Assembly (NCBI RefSeq): GCF_039542905.1
Contig: NZ_BAABIS010000001.1
Coordinates: 3,224,001 to 3,288,000 of the forward strand
DNA from: Kitasatospora terrestris
Lineage (GTDB): Bacteria > Actinomycetota > Actinomycetes > Streptomycetales > Streptomycetaceae
Direction of reading: 5' to 3'
DNA: 64,000 nt
Shown here in pieces: positions 1 to 8,217 of this stretch (positions are counted from its first letter, which is position 1; every line of letters begins with the position of its first letter). The translations under genes were made by a program, and so were the position numbers. The notes under the pieces were generated by a model that worked only from the letters and a program-made list of their open reading frames with translations, ran no database searches and had not been told where the DNA came from.

Positions 1-74
1 CACCATCGCCCACCGCAGCGACCTGCGCAGCGCTATCGGCCGGCCCCCGGCCGGCCCGTCCCCCGTGAAACGGC

Positions 75-779
75 TCATGTCGTGCACCCCACCGGCCCGC
101 CCGGGGCTTCCAGCCGGACGCCGACGCCCCGCACGGTGTGCAGGTAGCGCGGCCTGGAGGCGGTCTCGCCGAGTTTGCGGCGCAGCCAGGACAGGTGGAC
201 GTCGATGGTCTGGTCGCCGCCGTAGGTCTGCCGCCAGACCTCGGCGAGGATCTCCCGGCGCGGCACGACCACCCCGGGCCGGGCGGCGAGGAAGGCCAGC
301 AGGTCGAACTCCCGGCGGGTCAGGTCGAGCGGCCTGCCGTCGAGTACGGCCTCGCGCCGTTGCGGGTCGATGGCCAGGCCGCCGACCCGCAGGACCGGCG
401 GCGCGGTGACGGCGCCGCCGCCGAGCCGGCGCAGCACGGCCGTCATCCGGGCCGTCAGGTGTTCGGGGGAGAACGGCTTCACCAGGTAGTCGTCGGCGCC
501 GTCGTTCAGCAGCCGGATGATCTCGGCCTCGTCGTCCCGGGCGGTGGAGATGATCACCGGGACGTTGGTCAGGCCACGGATCATCTTGAGCGCCTCGCTG
601 CCGTCCAGGTCGGGCAGTCCGAGGTCGAGGATGACCAGGTCGCACCCGACTTGGGCGACCTCGCGCAGCGCCTCCAGGGCCGTCCCGACGCTGCGCACCG
701 CATGGCCGGTCTCGGACAGGTGGCGGATGAGGGCGGAGCGGACGAACGGGTCGTCCTCGACCACGAGCACTGTTGCCAT
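75..779 (-). CDS. OmpR-family response regulator
   Basis: A 234-residue two-component response regulator: receiver domain (about 1-115) followed by an OmpR-type winged-helix DNA-binding domain (about 130-225). The acidic pocket D9/D10, phospho-acceptor D52 in VILDLGLPD and K101 in LVKPF are all present, so it should be phosphorylatable. The open frame runs upstream to 1220, but only the part from ATG 779 resembles the family and the receiver begins right there, so that start was chosen. No sensor kinase lies beside it inside the window; a cotranscribed partner would be to the left of position 75. The signal sensed and the regulon cannot be told from sequence. Confidence 0.9.
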   Translation of the reverse strand: MATVLVVEDDPFVRSALIRHLSETGHAVRSVGTALEALREVAQVGCDLVILDLGLPDLDGSEALKMIRGLTNVPVIISTARDDEAEIIRLLNDGADDYLVKPFSPEHLTARMTAVLRRLGGGAVTAPPVLRVGGLAIDPQRREAVLDGRPLDLTRREFDLLAFLAARPGVVVPRREILAEVWRQTYGGDQTIDVHLSWLRRKLGETASRPRYLHTVRGVGVRLEAPGGPVGCTT

Positions 780-933
780 GGCCCTGCACGGTACGGCATC
801 GGGTTGGAATGGTCTGTACCTCGGGTACCGGCAGCGTGGTTCACGACGGCTTCTGGACGTTTTCCGCAACGTTTCTTCCGATTGCCAGGGCCGCTGACCT
901 GCCGGGGACGGGCATGCGGCAGGATGGCCCGCA

Positions 934-1443
934 ATGCGAAGCGGACTGGTGCAACTGGGCGCTTGGGCGGCGGCCACCGGGGCGGCGGTGGCGCTGTCCT
1001 GGTTCGGCGTGCACGCGGTGCTGGCCGACACGGTGTTCGAGCAGCCGGTGGCGCTCCCGCTGCCCTCGGCCCACCCGTCGCCGGACAGCGGGTCGCCGAC
1101 CGACCCGCCGACCACCGGCGCCACGGCGACCACCCAGGCGGCCGTTCCGGTCAGCTCCGCTCCCCCGCCGAGCAAGCCCTCGACGCCCGCCACGCCCACC
1201 ACCCGCAGGCCCAGCCCCACCGCCTCGGTGCACAGCTACGCCGTCCCCGGCGGCCGGGTCGCCCTGGACCTGCGCCAGGACCACGCGGACCTGGTCTCGG
1301 CGACGCCGGAGGCCGGCTGGCAGATGCAGATCTGGCACGGCGACCAGTGGATGCGGATCGACTTCTCCAAGGACGGCCGCACCAGTTCGGTCTTCGTCAC
1401 CTGGAACGGCCACCCGCCCGACGTCCAGACCGTCCCCGGCTGA
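934..1443 (+). CDS. Membrane-anchored or secreted hypothetical protein
   Basis: A 169-residue protein of unknown function. An N-terminal hydrophobic segment (about residues 5-27) looks like a signal peptide or membrane anchor. It is followed by a Pro/Ser/Thr-rich linker (about 38-95), as in cell-wall-spanning actinobacterial proteins, and a small C-terminal domain (about 100-169) with several Trp and Asp residues and no recognised catalytic motif. AGGA lies nine bases before the ATG. It is divergent from the response regulator at 75-779, with about 150 bp between them, so control by that regulator is possible but only inferred. Confidence 0.7.
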   Translation: MRSGLVQLGAWAAATGAAVALSWFGVHAVLADTVFEQPVALPLPSAHPSPDSGSPTDPPTTGATATTQAAVPVSSAPPPSKPSTPATPTTRRPSPTASVHSYAVPGGRVALDLRQDHADLVSATPEAGWQMQIWHGDQWMRIDFSKDGRTSSVFVTWNGHPPDVQTVPG

Positions 1444-1486
1444 CCGGTCGGCGGCCCGGGCCCCGGGTCGGCCGGCGGCCCGGGCC

Positions 1487-1927
1487 TCAGAGCGCGACGT
1501 ACCCGGGCAGGTAGGGGCCGAGGTAGCGGCCGCGGTCGACCAGGGTGTGGGTGGCCGGGCCGAGGGCGACGGTGGCCAGCACCACCGTGCCCCAGTGGTC
1601 GCCGCTCTCGTACGGCTCGGTGACCGGGACGGCGCCGCGGTCCACGGCGTAGTCGAAGGCGGCGTACGCGTCGTCGACCCGCAGCGCGAGGTCGACCACG
1701 CCGCCGCTGCCGGGCACCAGCAGCTGGCGCAGGCCCGGCCCCTCCATCAGGTAGCTGCCGAGCCCCGGGTGGTGGGCGGTGCAGCGCAGCGCCAGGGCGG
1801 TGCGGTAGAGCTCGGCGCTGCGGCCGGGATCGGGTACGGCGAGGACGACGGCGTCCAGCCCGGCACAGGGCTCGAACGGGTCGTCGTCGAGTGCGAGGTA
1901 CGTCGGCGCGGTGAAGATGTCGGTCAC
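1487..1927 (-). CDS. VOC-family (glyoxalase/bleomycin-resistance fold) protein
   Basis: A 146-residue single-domain protein with the vicinal-oxygen-chelate pattern of two beta-alpha-beta-beta-beta repeats: AVVLAVPDPGRSAELYRTAL in the first half and ALRVDDAYAAFDYAVDRGA in the second. Members may be metal-dependent isomerases or dioxygenases, or bind and sequester antibiotics; nothing here fixes the substrate. The GTG start at 1927 has GGAGGG upstream. It is convergent with the gene ending at 1443 and divergent from the Lrp-type regulator at 2108, which could control it. Confidence 0.75.
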   Translation of the reverse strand: MTDIFTAPTYLALDDDPFEPCAGLDAVVLAVPDPGRSAELYRTALALRCTAHHPGLGSYLMEGPGLRQLLVPGSGGVVDLALRVDDAYAAFDYAVDRGAVPVTEPYESGDHWGTVVLATVALGPATHTLVDRGRYLGPYLPGYVAL

Positions 1928-2107
1928 GGCGGTCCCTCCCCAGGGTGTCCCGCGGCCCGGTGTGGGGGCCCGCGCCGCGGGGTGTGGAGGAGCGTGGCGT
2001 GCACCGCGGGGTTGCGCAACTGTTCCGATTCCTCCTGGTCAAGCTGTGCCGTCGGACCGGAAAATGGCAGGCGACGCTGGACACTTTGCCCAAGGGACGG
2101 AGCGACC

Positions 2108-2590
2108 GTGCACTCTCCGAGCGATGCGATCGACGCGCTCGACGGAAAATTGATCAGACTCCTCAGCGAGGAGCCCAGGATCGGCGTGCTGGAGTGCTCG
2201 CGCCGGCTCCAGGTGGCCCGCGGCACCGTGCAGGCCCGGCTGGACCGGCTGCAGGCGAAGGGCGTGATCGGGGGCTTCGCCCCGCAGGTGGACCCGGCGG
2301 CGCTCGGGTACCCGGTGACCGCGTTCGCCACCCTGGAGATCTCCCAGGGCCAGGGCGCGGACGTCCGCGCCCACCTGTCGGCGGTGCCGGAGGTGCTGGA
2401 ACTGCACACCATCACCGGCCACGGCGACATGCTGGTGCGGATCGTGGCCCGCTCCAACGCCGACCTGCAGCGGGTGATCGACCGGGTGGTGGGTTTCGAG
2501 GGGATCGTCCGGGCCTCCACCGCGATCGCCCTGGAGAACCCCGTGCCGTACCGGATCCTGCCGTTGGTGGAGCAGGCCTCGGGCGAGTGA
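2108..2590 (+). CDS. Lrp/AsnC-family transcriptional regulator
   Basis: A 160-residue Lrp/AsnC regulator: N-terminal helix-turn-helix (about 5-60, with DAIDGKLIRLLSEEPRIGVLE-type sequence) and C-terminal RAM ligand-binding domain (about 70-150, including the GHGDMLVRIVA strand). Such proteins usually bind an amino acid and form octamers that wrap DNA. The frame is open far upstream, but homology begins at GTG 2108, preceded by a purine-rich AAGGGACGGAG. It is divergent from the VOC gene, with a 180-bp shared promoter region. Confidence 0.9.
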   Translation: MHSPSDAIDALDGKLIRLLSEEPRIGVLECSRRLQVARGTVQARLDRLQAKGVIGGFAPQVDPAALGYPVTAFATLEISQGQGADVRAHLSAVPEVLELHTITGHGDMLVRIVARSNADLQRVIDRVVGFEGIVRASTAIALENPVPYRILPLVEQASGE

Positions 2591-2660
2591 ACCCGGACGG
2601 GCCCGGCATACCGGCCGTTCCGGGCCTTCCCGGCGTGTCTGCCATCATCGTGCGATTTTT

Positions 2661-2670
2661 GGCATATGCC
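2661..2670. promoter_or_regulatory. Perfect 10-bp palindrome upstream of an IclR gene
   Basis: GGCATATGCC is a perfect 10-base inverted repeat inside a short AT-richer patch (TTTTTGGCATATGCC), 30 bases before the likely start of the downstream IclR-type gene. IclR proteins often bind short palindromes next to their own promoters, so this could be an operator. Only its sequence and position support that. Confidence 0.35.
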
Positions 2671-2699
2671 TGGGGACTGTGCACGCGAAGATCGCAGCC

Positions 2700-3506
2700 A
2701 TGAACCCACAGAAGACCGTCGCACCGCGGAGCCGCACCGCCGGGTCGACGGCCCCCACCGCGGAGACGCCCACGCTGATCACCTCCGCCCAACGCGCCCT
2801 CAGGCTGCTGGAGGCGGCCGCCGGCCACCCCGCCGGCGCCACCGCCAAACAGCTCGCCCGGGACACCGGGCTGGCCCTCGGCACCGCCTACCACCTGCTG
2901 CGCACCCTGGTCCACGACCAGTACCTGGAACGGGTCGACGGCCGCTACCTGACCGGCCCGGCAGTCGCCGGACTGGCTCGGGAGGACAGTCCGACGGCCG
3001 GCCGCACCCGGCTGAACCGCCTGCTCGGCCGGCTCGCCCACGAGCTCTCCGCGGCCGTCTACTTCTCCTGGTACAAGCACGGCGAGGTCGAGCTGGTCGC
3101 CGCCGCCGCCGCACCCGGCGCCCCGACCGTCGACGCCCGCGGCTTCCGCGCGGGCGCCCACGCCCACTCCGCCGGCAAGACCCTGCTCGCCCTGATGTCC
3201 GCCGAGGAGCGCCGGGCCCACCTGACCCGCTACCCCATGGTCCCGTTCACCCCGTACACCCTGCGCGACCCCGCCCACCTGCCGCTGCTGCCCCGGCAGG
3301 GCCCGCAGCGGGCCGCGCCGATCACCCAGTACCAGGAGTACCTGATGGGCTTCGCCGGAGCCGCCGTCCCGATCGTGCTGGGCAGCGGGATAGCCGCGGT
3401 CTCGCTCACCCTGCCGATGACCCAGGCGCACCGCTTAGCCCAGGCCGCGGCGCAGCTGCGCACCCGGATCGGCGACGACATCACCACGGCCGCGTTCGGG
3501 CTCTGA
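2700..3506 (+). CDS. IclR-family transcriptional regulator
   Basis: A 268-residue regulator: winged helix-turn-helix (about 20-80 from ATG 2700, with ATAKQLARDTGLALGTAYHLLRTL) and an IclR-type effector domain (about 95-260). A GTG at 2679 in the same frame would add seven residues; ATG 2700 was preferred because GAAG lies a workable distance upstream, but either start is possible. The sequence ends 15 bases from the convergent protease gene. Effector and targets are unknown; the GGCATATGCC palindrome upstream is a candidate autoregulatory site. Confidence 0.85.
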   Translation: MNPQKTVAPRSRTAGSTAPTAETPTLITSAQRALRLLEAAAGHPAGATAKQLARDTGLALGTAYHLLRTLVHDQYLERVDGRYLTGPAVAGLAREDSPTAGRTRLNRLLGRLAHELSAAVYFSWYKHGEVELVAAAAAPGAPTVDARGFRAGAHAHSAGKTLLALMSAEERRAHLTRYPMVPFTPYTLRDPAHLPLLPRQGPQRAAPITQYQEYLMGFAGAAVPIVLGSGIAAVSLTLPMTQAHRLAQAAAQLRTRIGDDITTAAFGL

Positions 3507-3521
3507 CCCCCGGACCGCGGA

Positions 3522-4340
3522 TCAGCAGTGCGGGACGGTGCCACTCCCGGAGTGCAGGGCGGTCAGCGCGGCGACCGAGTCGGCCAGCGTCTCGACCGGC
3601 ACCAGGCGCAGGCCCTCCGGGGTGTTCACCCGGGCCTCCGCGCACTCGCCCAACGGCACCAGGAAGACCGTGGCACCGTCCCGGGCCGCCGCCAGCGTCT
3701 TCAGCGGCACCCCGCCCACCGCGCCGATCCGGCCGTCGGCGTCCACCGTGCCGGTGCCCGCCACGACGGTGCCGCCGGTCAGGTCGCCGCCCTTGCCGTC
3801 ACCGGCCAGCTTGTCGATGATCCCGAGCGCGATCATCTGCCCGGCGCTCGGCCCGCCGATGTCGCCCAGGTTCACCGTGACCTTCACCTGGGACGGCGAC
3901 AGGTGGAGGTAGCCGAGCGCCGCCAGCGTCGCCGCGTCCTGCGACTCGGTCATCTGCCGCTGGGTCTCCTCCTGCGCGTCCGCCGGGTCGCTCTCGGGGT
4001 AGACCTGGTCGGTCGGGCGCAGCGCCTCGTCCTCGTTGGCCCACGCCTCCAGCGCCCGGCGCAGGCTCAGCTTCTGGTCCGGGTTGGTCGCCGAGATCGT
4101 CGTCGCCCGCAGCTGCCCCGTGGTGGTCCGCACGGGCGCACCGCTGATCGTGATCACCTGCTTGCCCTGGTACTCCCCCAGGGTGTCCACCGTGACCCCC
4201 GGCTGCGTCAGGGTGAACGGCAGCGGGACGAACGCGCCCACCAGGAGCAGCACGCACACCGCCAGCGAGCACAGGGCCAGGGCGCGGGTCTTCGGCGCGG
4301 TCAGGAACGCGGGCAGCTTCTGAGCAGACACAACCCGCAT
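3522..4340 (-). CDS. Membrane-anchored Lon-type (S16) Ser/Lys protease lacking a PDZ domain
   Basis: A 272-residue protein with one N-terminal transmembrane helix (about 19-38) and a C-terminal Lon-like protease domain. The Ser/Lys dyad is visible: S165 in GGPSAGQM and K214 in GGVPLKTLAA. It resembles YlbL-type secreted Lon-domain proteases, but those are usually about 340 residues with a PDZ domain between anchor and protease. Here residues 45-140 carry a different, charged segment and no clear PDZ. The active site should face outside the membrane. It is convergent with the IclR gene at 2700. Substrate unknown. Confidence 0.82.
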   Translation of the reverse strand: MRVVSAQKLPAFLTAPKTRALALCSLAVCVLLLVGAFVPLPFTLTQPGVTVDTLGEYQGKQVITISGAPVRTTTGQLRATTISATNPDQKLSLRRALEAWANEDEALRPTDQVYPESDPADAQEETQRQMTESQDAATLAALGYLHLSPSQVKVTVNLGDIGGPSAGQMIALGIIDKLAGDGKGGDLTGGTVVAGTGTVDADGRIGAVGGVPLKTLAAARDGATVFLVPLGECAEARVNTPEGLRLVPVETLADSVAALTALHSGSGTVPHC

Positions 4341-4396
4341 CCAACCACGCCGGAGCGCCCGCGCGGCAAAGGCTCAGCACACGGCCGGGCCGCGGC

Positions 4397-5047
4397 TCAG
4401 CGGAGCGCGTCGGCCACCTCGGTCGCCGCCTCCACCACGCGCGGGCCGACCCGCTCGGGCACCAGGCCGTTGAGCATCACCACGCCGACGCTGCCCTCGA
4501 TCCCGCTCAGCCCGAGCAGGGCCGCCGCGGCCCCGCTGGCGCCGGACTGCTCCTCCGCGCGGGTGATCACGAAGCCCTGCTCCGGACGGCGCTGGTTCGG
4601 GAAGGTCCGCGCGTCCAGGATCGCCCGGCCCGCCGCGCTCTCGGTCAGCGGGTGGCGCAGCCCGGTCCGGTACGCGACGTGGAAGTCGGTCCAGGTCGGC
4701 TCGACCACCGCCACCGCCAGCGCCTCGTTGCCGTCCACCAGGGTCAGGTGCGCCGTCGCACCCAGGTCCTCGGCCAGGCTGCGCAGCGCCGGCAGCGCCG
4801 CCTCGCGCAGCAGCGGGTGCACCCGGTGCGCCAGGCGCAGCACGCCCAGGCCGACCCGGGCCCGGCCGCCGATGTCCCGGCGGACCAGCCCGTGCTGCTC
4901 CAGCGTGGCGAGCAGGCGGTAGACGACGGTGCGGTTGACCGCGAGCCGGGCGGCGAGCTCGGTGACGGTCAGCCCGCGCTCGGAGTCGGCGAGCAGTTTC
5001 AGTACCCGGACGCCTCTGTCCAGCGTCTGGGAAGTCTCAGCAGTCAC
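4397..5047 (-). CDS. IclR-family transcriptional regulator (216 aa)
   Basis: A compact IclR regulator: winged HTH at about 8-65 (TVTELAARLAVNRTVVYRLLATL) and effector-binding domain at about 80-215. The frame stays open up to 5587, but that extension is the low-complexity repeat region. GTG 5047 is favoured because GGAAAGGA sits 10 bases upstream; a TTG 12 bases further upstream is too close to that ribosome binding site. The upstream region has two direct CAAAATCCG copies (5264-5272 and 5330-5338) in an AT-richer patch that may hold its promoter or operators. No obvious target operon adjoins it. Confidence 0.88.
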   Translation of the reverse strand: MTAETSQTLDRGVRVLKLLADSERGLTVTELAARLAVNRTVVYRLLATLEQHGLVRRDIGGRARVGLGVLRLAHRVHPLLREAALPALRSLAEDLGATAHLTLVDGNEALAVAVVEPTWTDFHVAYRTGLRHPLTESAAGRAILDARTFPNQRRPEQGFVITRAEEQSGASGAAAALLGLSGIEGSVGVVMLNGLVPERVGPRVVEAATEVADALR

Positions 5048-5395
5048 GACGCGCAATTCCTTTCCGCGGCGTCGCCGGCCCGCCGGCAACTGCCGGGGCC
5101 GGGACGGAGGTTGTCGCGCGCAGGTGGGTGTCCGCGCTGGAGCGCATGCGTCGGCGCCATCGACGAGCGCACATGCTCCGCGGGCTCGCCTCGGTCGGGG
5201 TGGGCTTCGAGTGAGCGTGGGGAGAAAGTAGTGAACCGAAGGTGTACTGCGGAAGTGCTTGTCCAAAATCCGATCTGGATCGTCGCAGATTCGAGATTTG
5301 ACTAGGGACGAATTGACCCATACCCGCCACAAAATCCGAACAGAAGTTCGACCCCACTCCGCACTCCGGACACCCCACCCACCACAGCCGCCCGC
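5048..5395. other. Gene-free upstream region with paired CAAAATCCG motifs
   Basis: No coding sequence was recognised. Positions 5220-5345 are clearly lower in GC than the surroundings and contain two direct copies of CAAAATCCG (5264-5272 and 5330-5338), 66 bases apart. This is the 5' flank of the IclR gene and probably contains its promoter. No convincing -35/-10 pair could be picked by eye. Confidence 0.5.
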
Positions 5396-5830
5396 CCTTC
5401 GCCGCCATCTCCGTTCACCGAGGGCCCGACGCACCCGCCGCAGGCGCGGCCGCCTACGCCTTCGGCGCCATCCCCGTCCACCGAAGGCCCGGCGCAGCCC
5501 GACCTGCCCGCCGCAGACGCAGCCGCCTACGCCTTCGGCGCCATCTCCGTTCACCGGAGGCCCGGCGCAGCCCGAGGCGCCCGCCACAGGCGCAGCCCTG
5601 CCCGGCGCAGCCCGAGGCGCCCGCCACAGGCGCAGCCCTGCCCGGCGCAGCGCAGCCCGCCCCGCCGCAGGCGCAGCCCCACCCGGCGCAGCCGCCTACG
5701 CCTTCGGCGCCATCTCCGTCCACCGAAGGCCCGGCGGAGCCCCACCTGCCCGTCGCAGACGCAGCGCAGCCCGGCCTGCCCGCCGCAGGCGCAGGGCAGG
5801 CCGAGGTGCCCACCGCAGGCGGTCCCGCCT
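5396..5830. repeat. Intergenic array of GC-rich hairpin repeats
   Basis: A repetitive non-coding block. The core unit GCCTTCGG-(15 nt)-CCGAAGGC forms an 8-bp stem with a conserved loop sequence CGCCATCTCCGTCCA. Copies lie at 5458-5488, 5531-5561 (one arm CCGGAGGC) and 5700-5730, with a diverged copy at about 5395-5426. Between them are CGCAGCC-rich spacers, including a perfect 40-bp tandem duplication (5561-5600 and 5601-5640) and a partial third copy from 5641. All six frames give only Arg/Ala/Pro/Gly low-complexity peptides with no family resemblance. Function unknown; it lies between an IclR gene and the 3' end of the DUF2752 gene. Confidence 0.75.
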
Positions 5831-5856
5831 CCCTGACCGGCGCAGCCGGCTCGTGC

Positions 5857-6288
5857 TCACGCCGGCAGGTTGCGGAGCACCGTCCAGGCCAGGGCCGCGC
5901 CCAGGATCAGGGCGACGGCCGGGCGGCCCGGCCGGAAGCGCCAGGTGCGGCCGGCGAGGCCGTGGCGGAGCCAGGTGAGGTACAGGAGGGCGACCAGCGG
6001 GAGGGCCAGCAGCAGGGCGGCGTTGTCGTGCCAGGCGGCGGCGAGGTCTCCGTGCAGCAGGTCGTAGGTCATCCGGGTGCCGCCGCAGCCGGGGCACTGC
6101 AGTCCGGTGATCCGCCGCCACGGGCAGAAGGGCAGCCACTGCCCGGGCAGGTGCGGGTCGCGCCCGTAGAGGTACGCGGCCCCGGCGAGGCCGGCGCCGA
6201 GGACGGCGAGCGGCGGGGCCGCGGCGCGAATGCGGCCACCCCCGCCGGGTGCCCGGCGGGGGTGGGGGGTGTCGCGGTGGTGCGGCAC
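5857..6288 (-). CDS. DUF2752 membrane protein
   Basis: A 143-residue membrane protein of the DUF2752 family, recognised by CPWRRITGLQCPGCGGTRM (about residues 55-73), with the CPxCGxTR signature. Hydrophobic segments at about 25-42, 85-108 and 123-139 suggest three membrane spans. The family function is not established. The gene starts only three bases after the stop of the TM2-domain gene and runs in the same direction, so the two are probably cotranscribed, as these families often are. Confidence 0.85.
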   Translation of the reverse strand: MPHHRDTPHPRRAPGGGGRIRAAAPPLAVLGAGLAGAAYLYGRDPHLPGQWLPFCPWRRITGLQCPGCGGTRMTYDLLHGDLAAAWHDNAALLLALPLVALLYLTWLRHGLAGRTWRFRPGRPAVALILGAALAWTVLRNLPA

Positions 6289-6291
6289 GGG

Positions 6292-6525
6292 TCAGGCGCG
6301 CAGCTTGCGGCCCTGGGCGTCGGTGCGGTCGTCGCTGACGAGGAAGAGGATGCCGTCGATCAGCGACCAGAAGCCGAGGCCGCCGCAGGTGAGGAGCTGG
6401 GCGATGGCGATGCCGACGTGGCCGGTGTAGAAGCGGCCGATGCCGAGGGTGCCGAGGAAGATCTGCAGCAGGCCGGCGACGAGCTTCGACTTGTCGGACA
6501 GCTCGGGGTTGTTCTGGTACGACAC
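6292..6525 (-). CDS. TM2-domain membrane protein
   Basis: A 77-residue protein with two transmembrane helices (about 15-38 and 42-62) and TM2 hallmarks: GLLQIFLGTLGIGRFYTGH, then LIDGILFLV and a charged C-terminus with DAQGRKL. GTG 6525 is chosen because AGGAG lies six to seven bases upstream; the open frame extends ten residues further with no ribosome binding site. TM2 proteins are small membrane proteins of uncertain function. It forms a two-gene unit with the DUF2752 gene downstream. Confidence 0.88.
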   Translation of the reverse strand: MSYQNNPELSDKSKLVAGLLQIFLGTLGIGRFYTGHVGIAIAQLLTCGGLGFWSLIDGILFLVSDDRTDAQGRKLRA

Positions 6526-6709
6526 GGTGGCACTCCTCCTGACGGCTCGCCGCAAATCGGGACAAGCCGTCTCACTGACTGAAAGGTTGTCAGGCCGCGT
6601 CCCCCCGTGGAGGCCCGCTCACGCCTGGGCACGCCGAACAGTAGCGGATGATCTCCGCCATGTCTCCACGGATTCTTTGCCGACGCATGACCCGGTCGCC
6701 GAGCGGCTC

Positions 6710-7372
6710 TCAACCGACCCGGAGCAGGCCCTCCCTGATGGCCGCGGCGACCGCGGCGCCGCGGCTCTCCACGCCGAGCTTGGCGTAGATGTTGGTCAGG
6801 TGGCTCTTGGCGGTGGCCTCGCTGATGAAGAGCTGGGAGGAGATCTGGCGGTTGGACAGCCCGTCGGCGAGGAGTTGGAGCACCTCGACCTCGCGCCGGG
6901 AGAGGCTGGGCGCGGCGTTGCGCATCCGCCGCAGCAGCCGGGTGACGGCGACCGGCCCGAGGACGGATTCGCCGCGGGCGGCGGCCCGGACGGCGGAGAC
7001 GAGGCCTTCGGCGGCGGTCTCCTTGCCGAGGAAGCCGGAGGCGCCGGCGTCGATCGCGGCGAAGATGTCCTGTTCGGCGGCGAAGGCGCTGAGCACCAGG
7101 ACGGCGGGCGGGTCGGCGAGGGCGACCAGGGAGCGGATCAGGTCGACGCCCTGGAAGAGTCCGGCGCCGAGGTGCATGTCGAGCAGGACGACGTCGGGCC
7201 GGTCGTCGCCGTGCAGGGCGGCCATCAGGTCGAGCAGTTCGTCGTCGCCGGCGGCCTCGCCGACCAGCCGGATGTCGGACTCGCAGGCGAGCATGGCGCG
7301 TACGCCGAGCCGGATCGCCGGGTGGTCGTCGACCACCACGACCCGGATCGACTTCGAGTCCGGCCCAGGCAT
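6710..7372 (-). CDS. NarL/LuxR-family response regulator
   Basis: A 220-residue response regulator: receiver (about 8-125; acidic residues D15/D16, phospho-acceptor D65 in VVLLDMHLG, conserved Lys in FLGKE) and C-terminal LuxR-type HTH (about 150-215, LSRREVEVLQLLADGLSNRQIS). It appears intact. The gene upstream in the same orientation (7436-8056) is a decayed sensor kinase with its phospho-donor His gone, so this regulator has probably lost its cognate kinase and may be served by another one or act unphosphorylated. Confidence 0.92.
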   Translation of the reverse strand: MPGPDSKSIRVVVVDDHPAIRLGVRAMLACESDIRLVGEAAGDDELLDLMAALHGDDRPDVVLLDMHLGAGLFQGVDLIRSLVALADPPAVLVLSAFAAEQDIFAAIDAGASGFLGKETAAEGLVSAVRAAARGESVLGPVAVTRLLRRMRNAAPSLSRREVEVLQLLADGLSNRQISSQLFISEATAKSHLTNIYAKLGVESRGAAVAAAIREGLLRVG

Positions 7373-7435
7373 GCCGCGGCTCCTGTGTGGTGCTGGTGGG
7401 GGAGGGGGGAACAGTATGGCAGGGCAGAAATATGG

Positions 7436-8056
7436 TCAGACAAATCGTCCGACCGTTTTCCACGGCCTGCGTGTCGAATACTCGAATTCCACCCGCACTG
7501 TGGTACCGGTGCCCGCATCACCCTCCACCGCCATCCGGCCGCCGAGTCCGACGATCCGTCGTCGCGCACCGAGGCGCGCGCAGCCGGTCCGGCAGGTGGT
7601 CGGGGTGGACGGTGACGCGGTGGGCGGCGGCGCGCCGGACCGCGTTTGGGATCCCCTCGCGCATCGACCGGAGCACCACGCTCTCCACCGGCAGCGGCAG
7701 CCGGCGCCGCGCGCCGCTGACCCGCAGTCGGATCTCGGGCACCCGGGGCTCGCCCAACCGGTCCACCCCGGGCCCCGTGTCCAGGAGTTGACGGACCGCC
7801 GCCATGTGGCGGCGGCACGGTTCGACGCACTGCTCCAGGGCGGGCACGAGACCGCCCGGGGCGAGTCCGGAGACGGCGGCGCCGGTGAGCGCACCGTCGG
7901 CGGCCCGGGCCGGCATCGCGATCCCGGCGAGTTCTTGCGCGATGGTGTCGCGCACCTCGCGTGCGACGCGTTCGCGTTCTTCCAGCCTGCCGGCCTCGCG
8001 CCAGCGCTCGGAGAGTGCCGTCAGGACGGAGAGGCGCGCGTTCCGCAGCCGAAGCC
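7436..8056 (-). pseudogene. Degraded sensor histidine kinase (NarL-system type)
   Basis: Remnant of a HisKA_3-type kinase. Reading down from about 8056, one frame gives LRNARLSVLTALSERWREAG, then LEERERVAREVRDTIAQELAGI, where the dimerisation/phospho-acceptor motif is recognisable but the phospho-accepting His of xHDTIAQ is Arg. The frame continues through an N-box-like segment (REGIPNAVRRAA) and then leaves homology. The final ATPase strand (IVGLGGRMAVEG... TTVRVEFE) is found in another frame (ending at 7436), with the D-box/G-box region missing. A stop lies just before the fragment and no N-terminal sensor domain is present. Its position upstream of an intact NarL regulator fits a former kinase-regulator pair. 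Confidence 0.8.
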
Positions 8057-8217
8057 CCGCATATCACTTTCCCCAGTAAGTCGTCCACCGCCGAACCGCC
8101 TATTTCTTACCAGCCGATGCGCGGAATTTCCTCCCCGACTGTCGAATGATGTAACGGTTCGGTCAAGCGGGAAGGCTTGGACGTGAAACGACCGAATCGT
8201 GGACACGGGGGAACGAG

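Noticed and set aside
1..74. Possible 3' end of a plus-strand gene at the left edge
   Set aside because: Too short to identify; neither of the two candidate frames shows a recognisable protein end.
5396..5830. CRISPR array or coding repeats
   Set aside because: Repeat unit is itself a hairpin with conserved loop, spacing is irregular, spacers resemble each other, and no cas genes are near.
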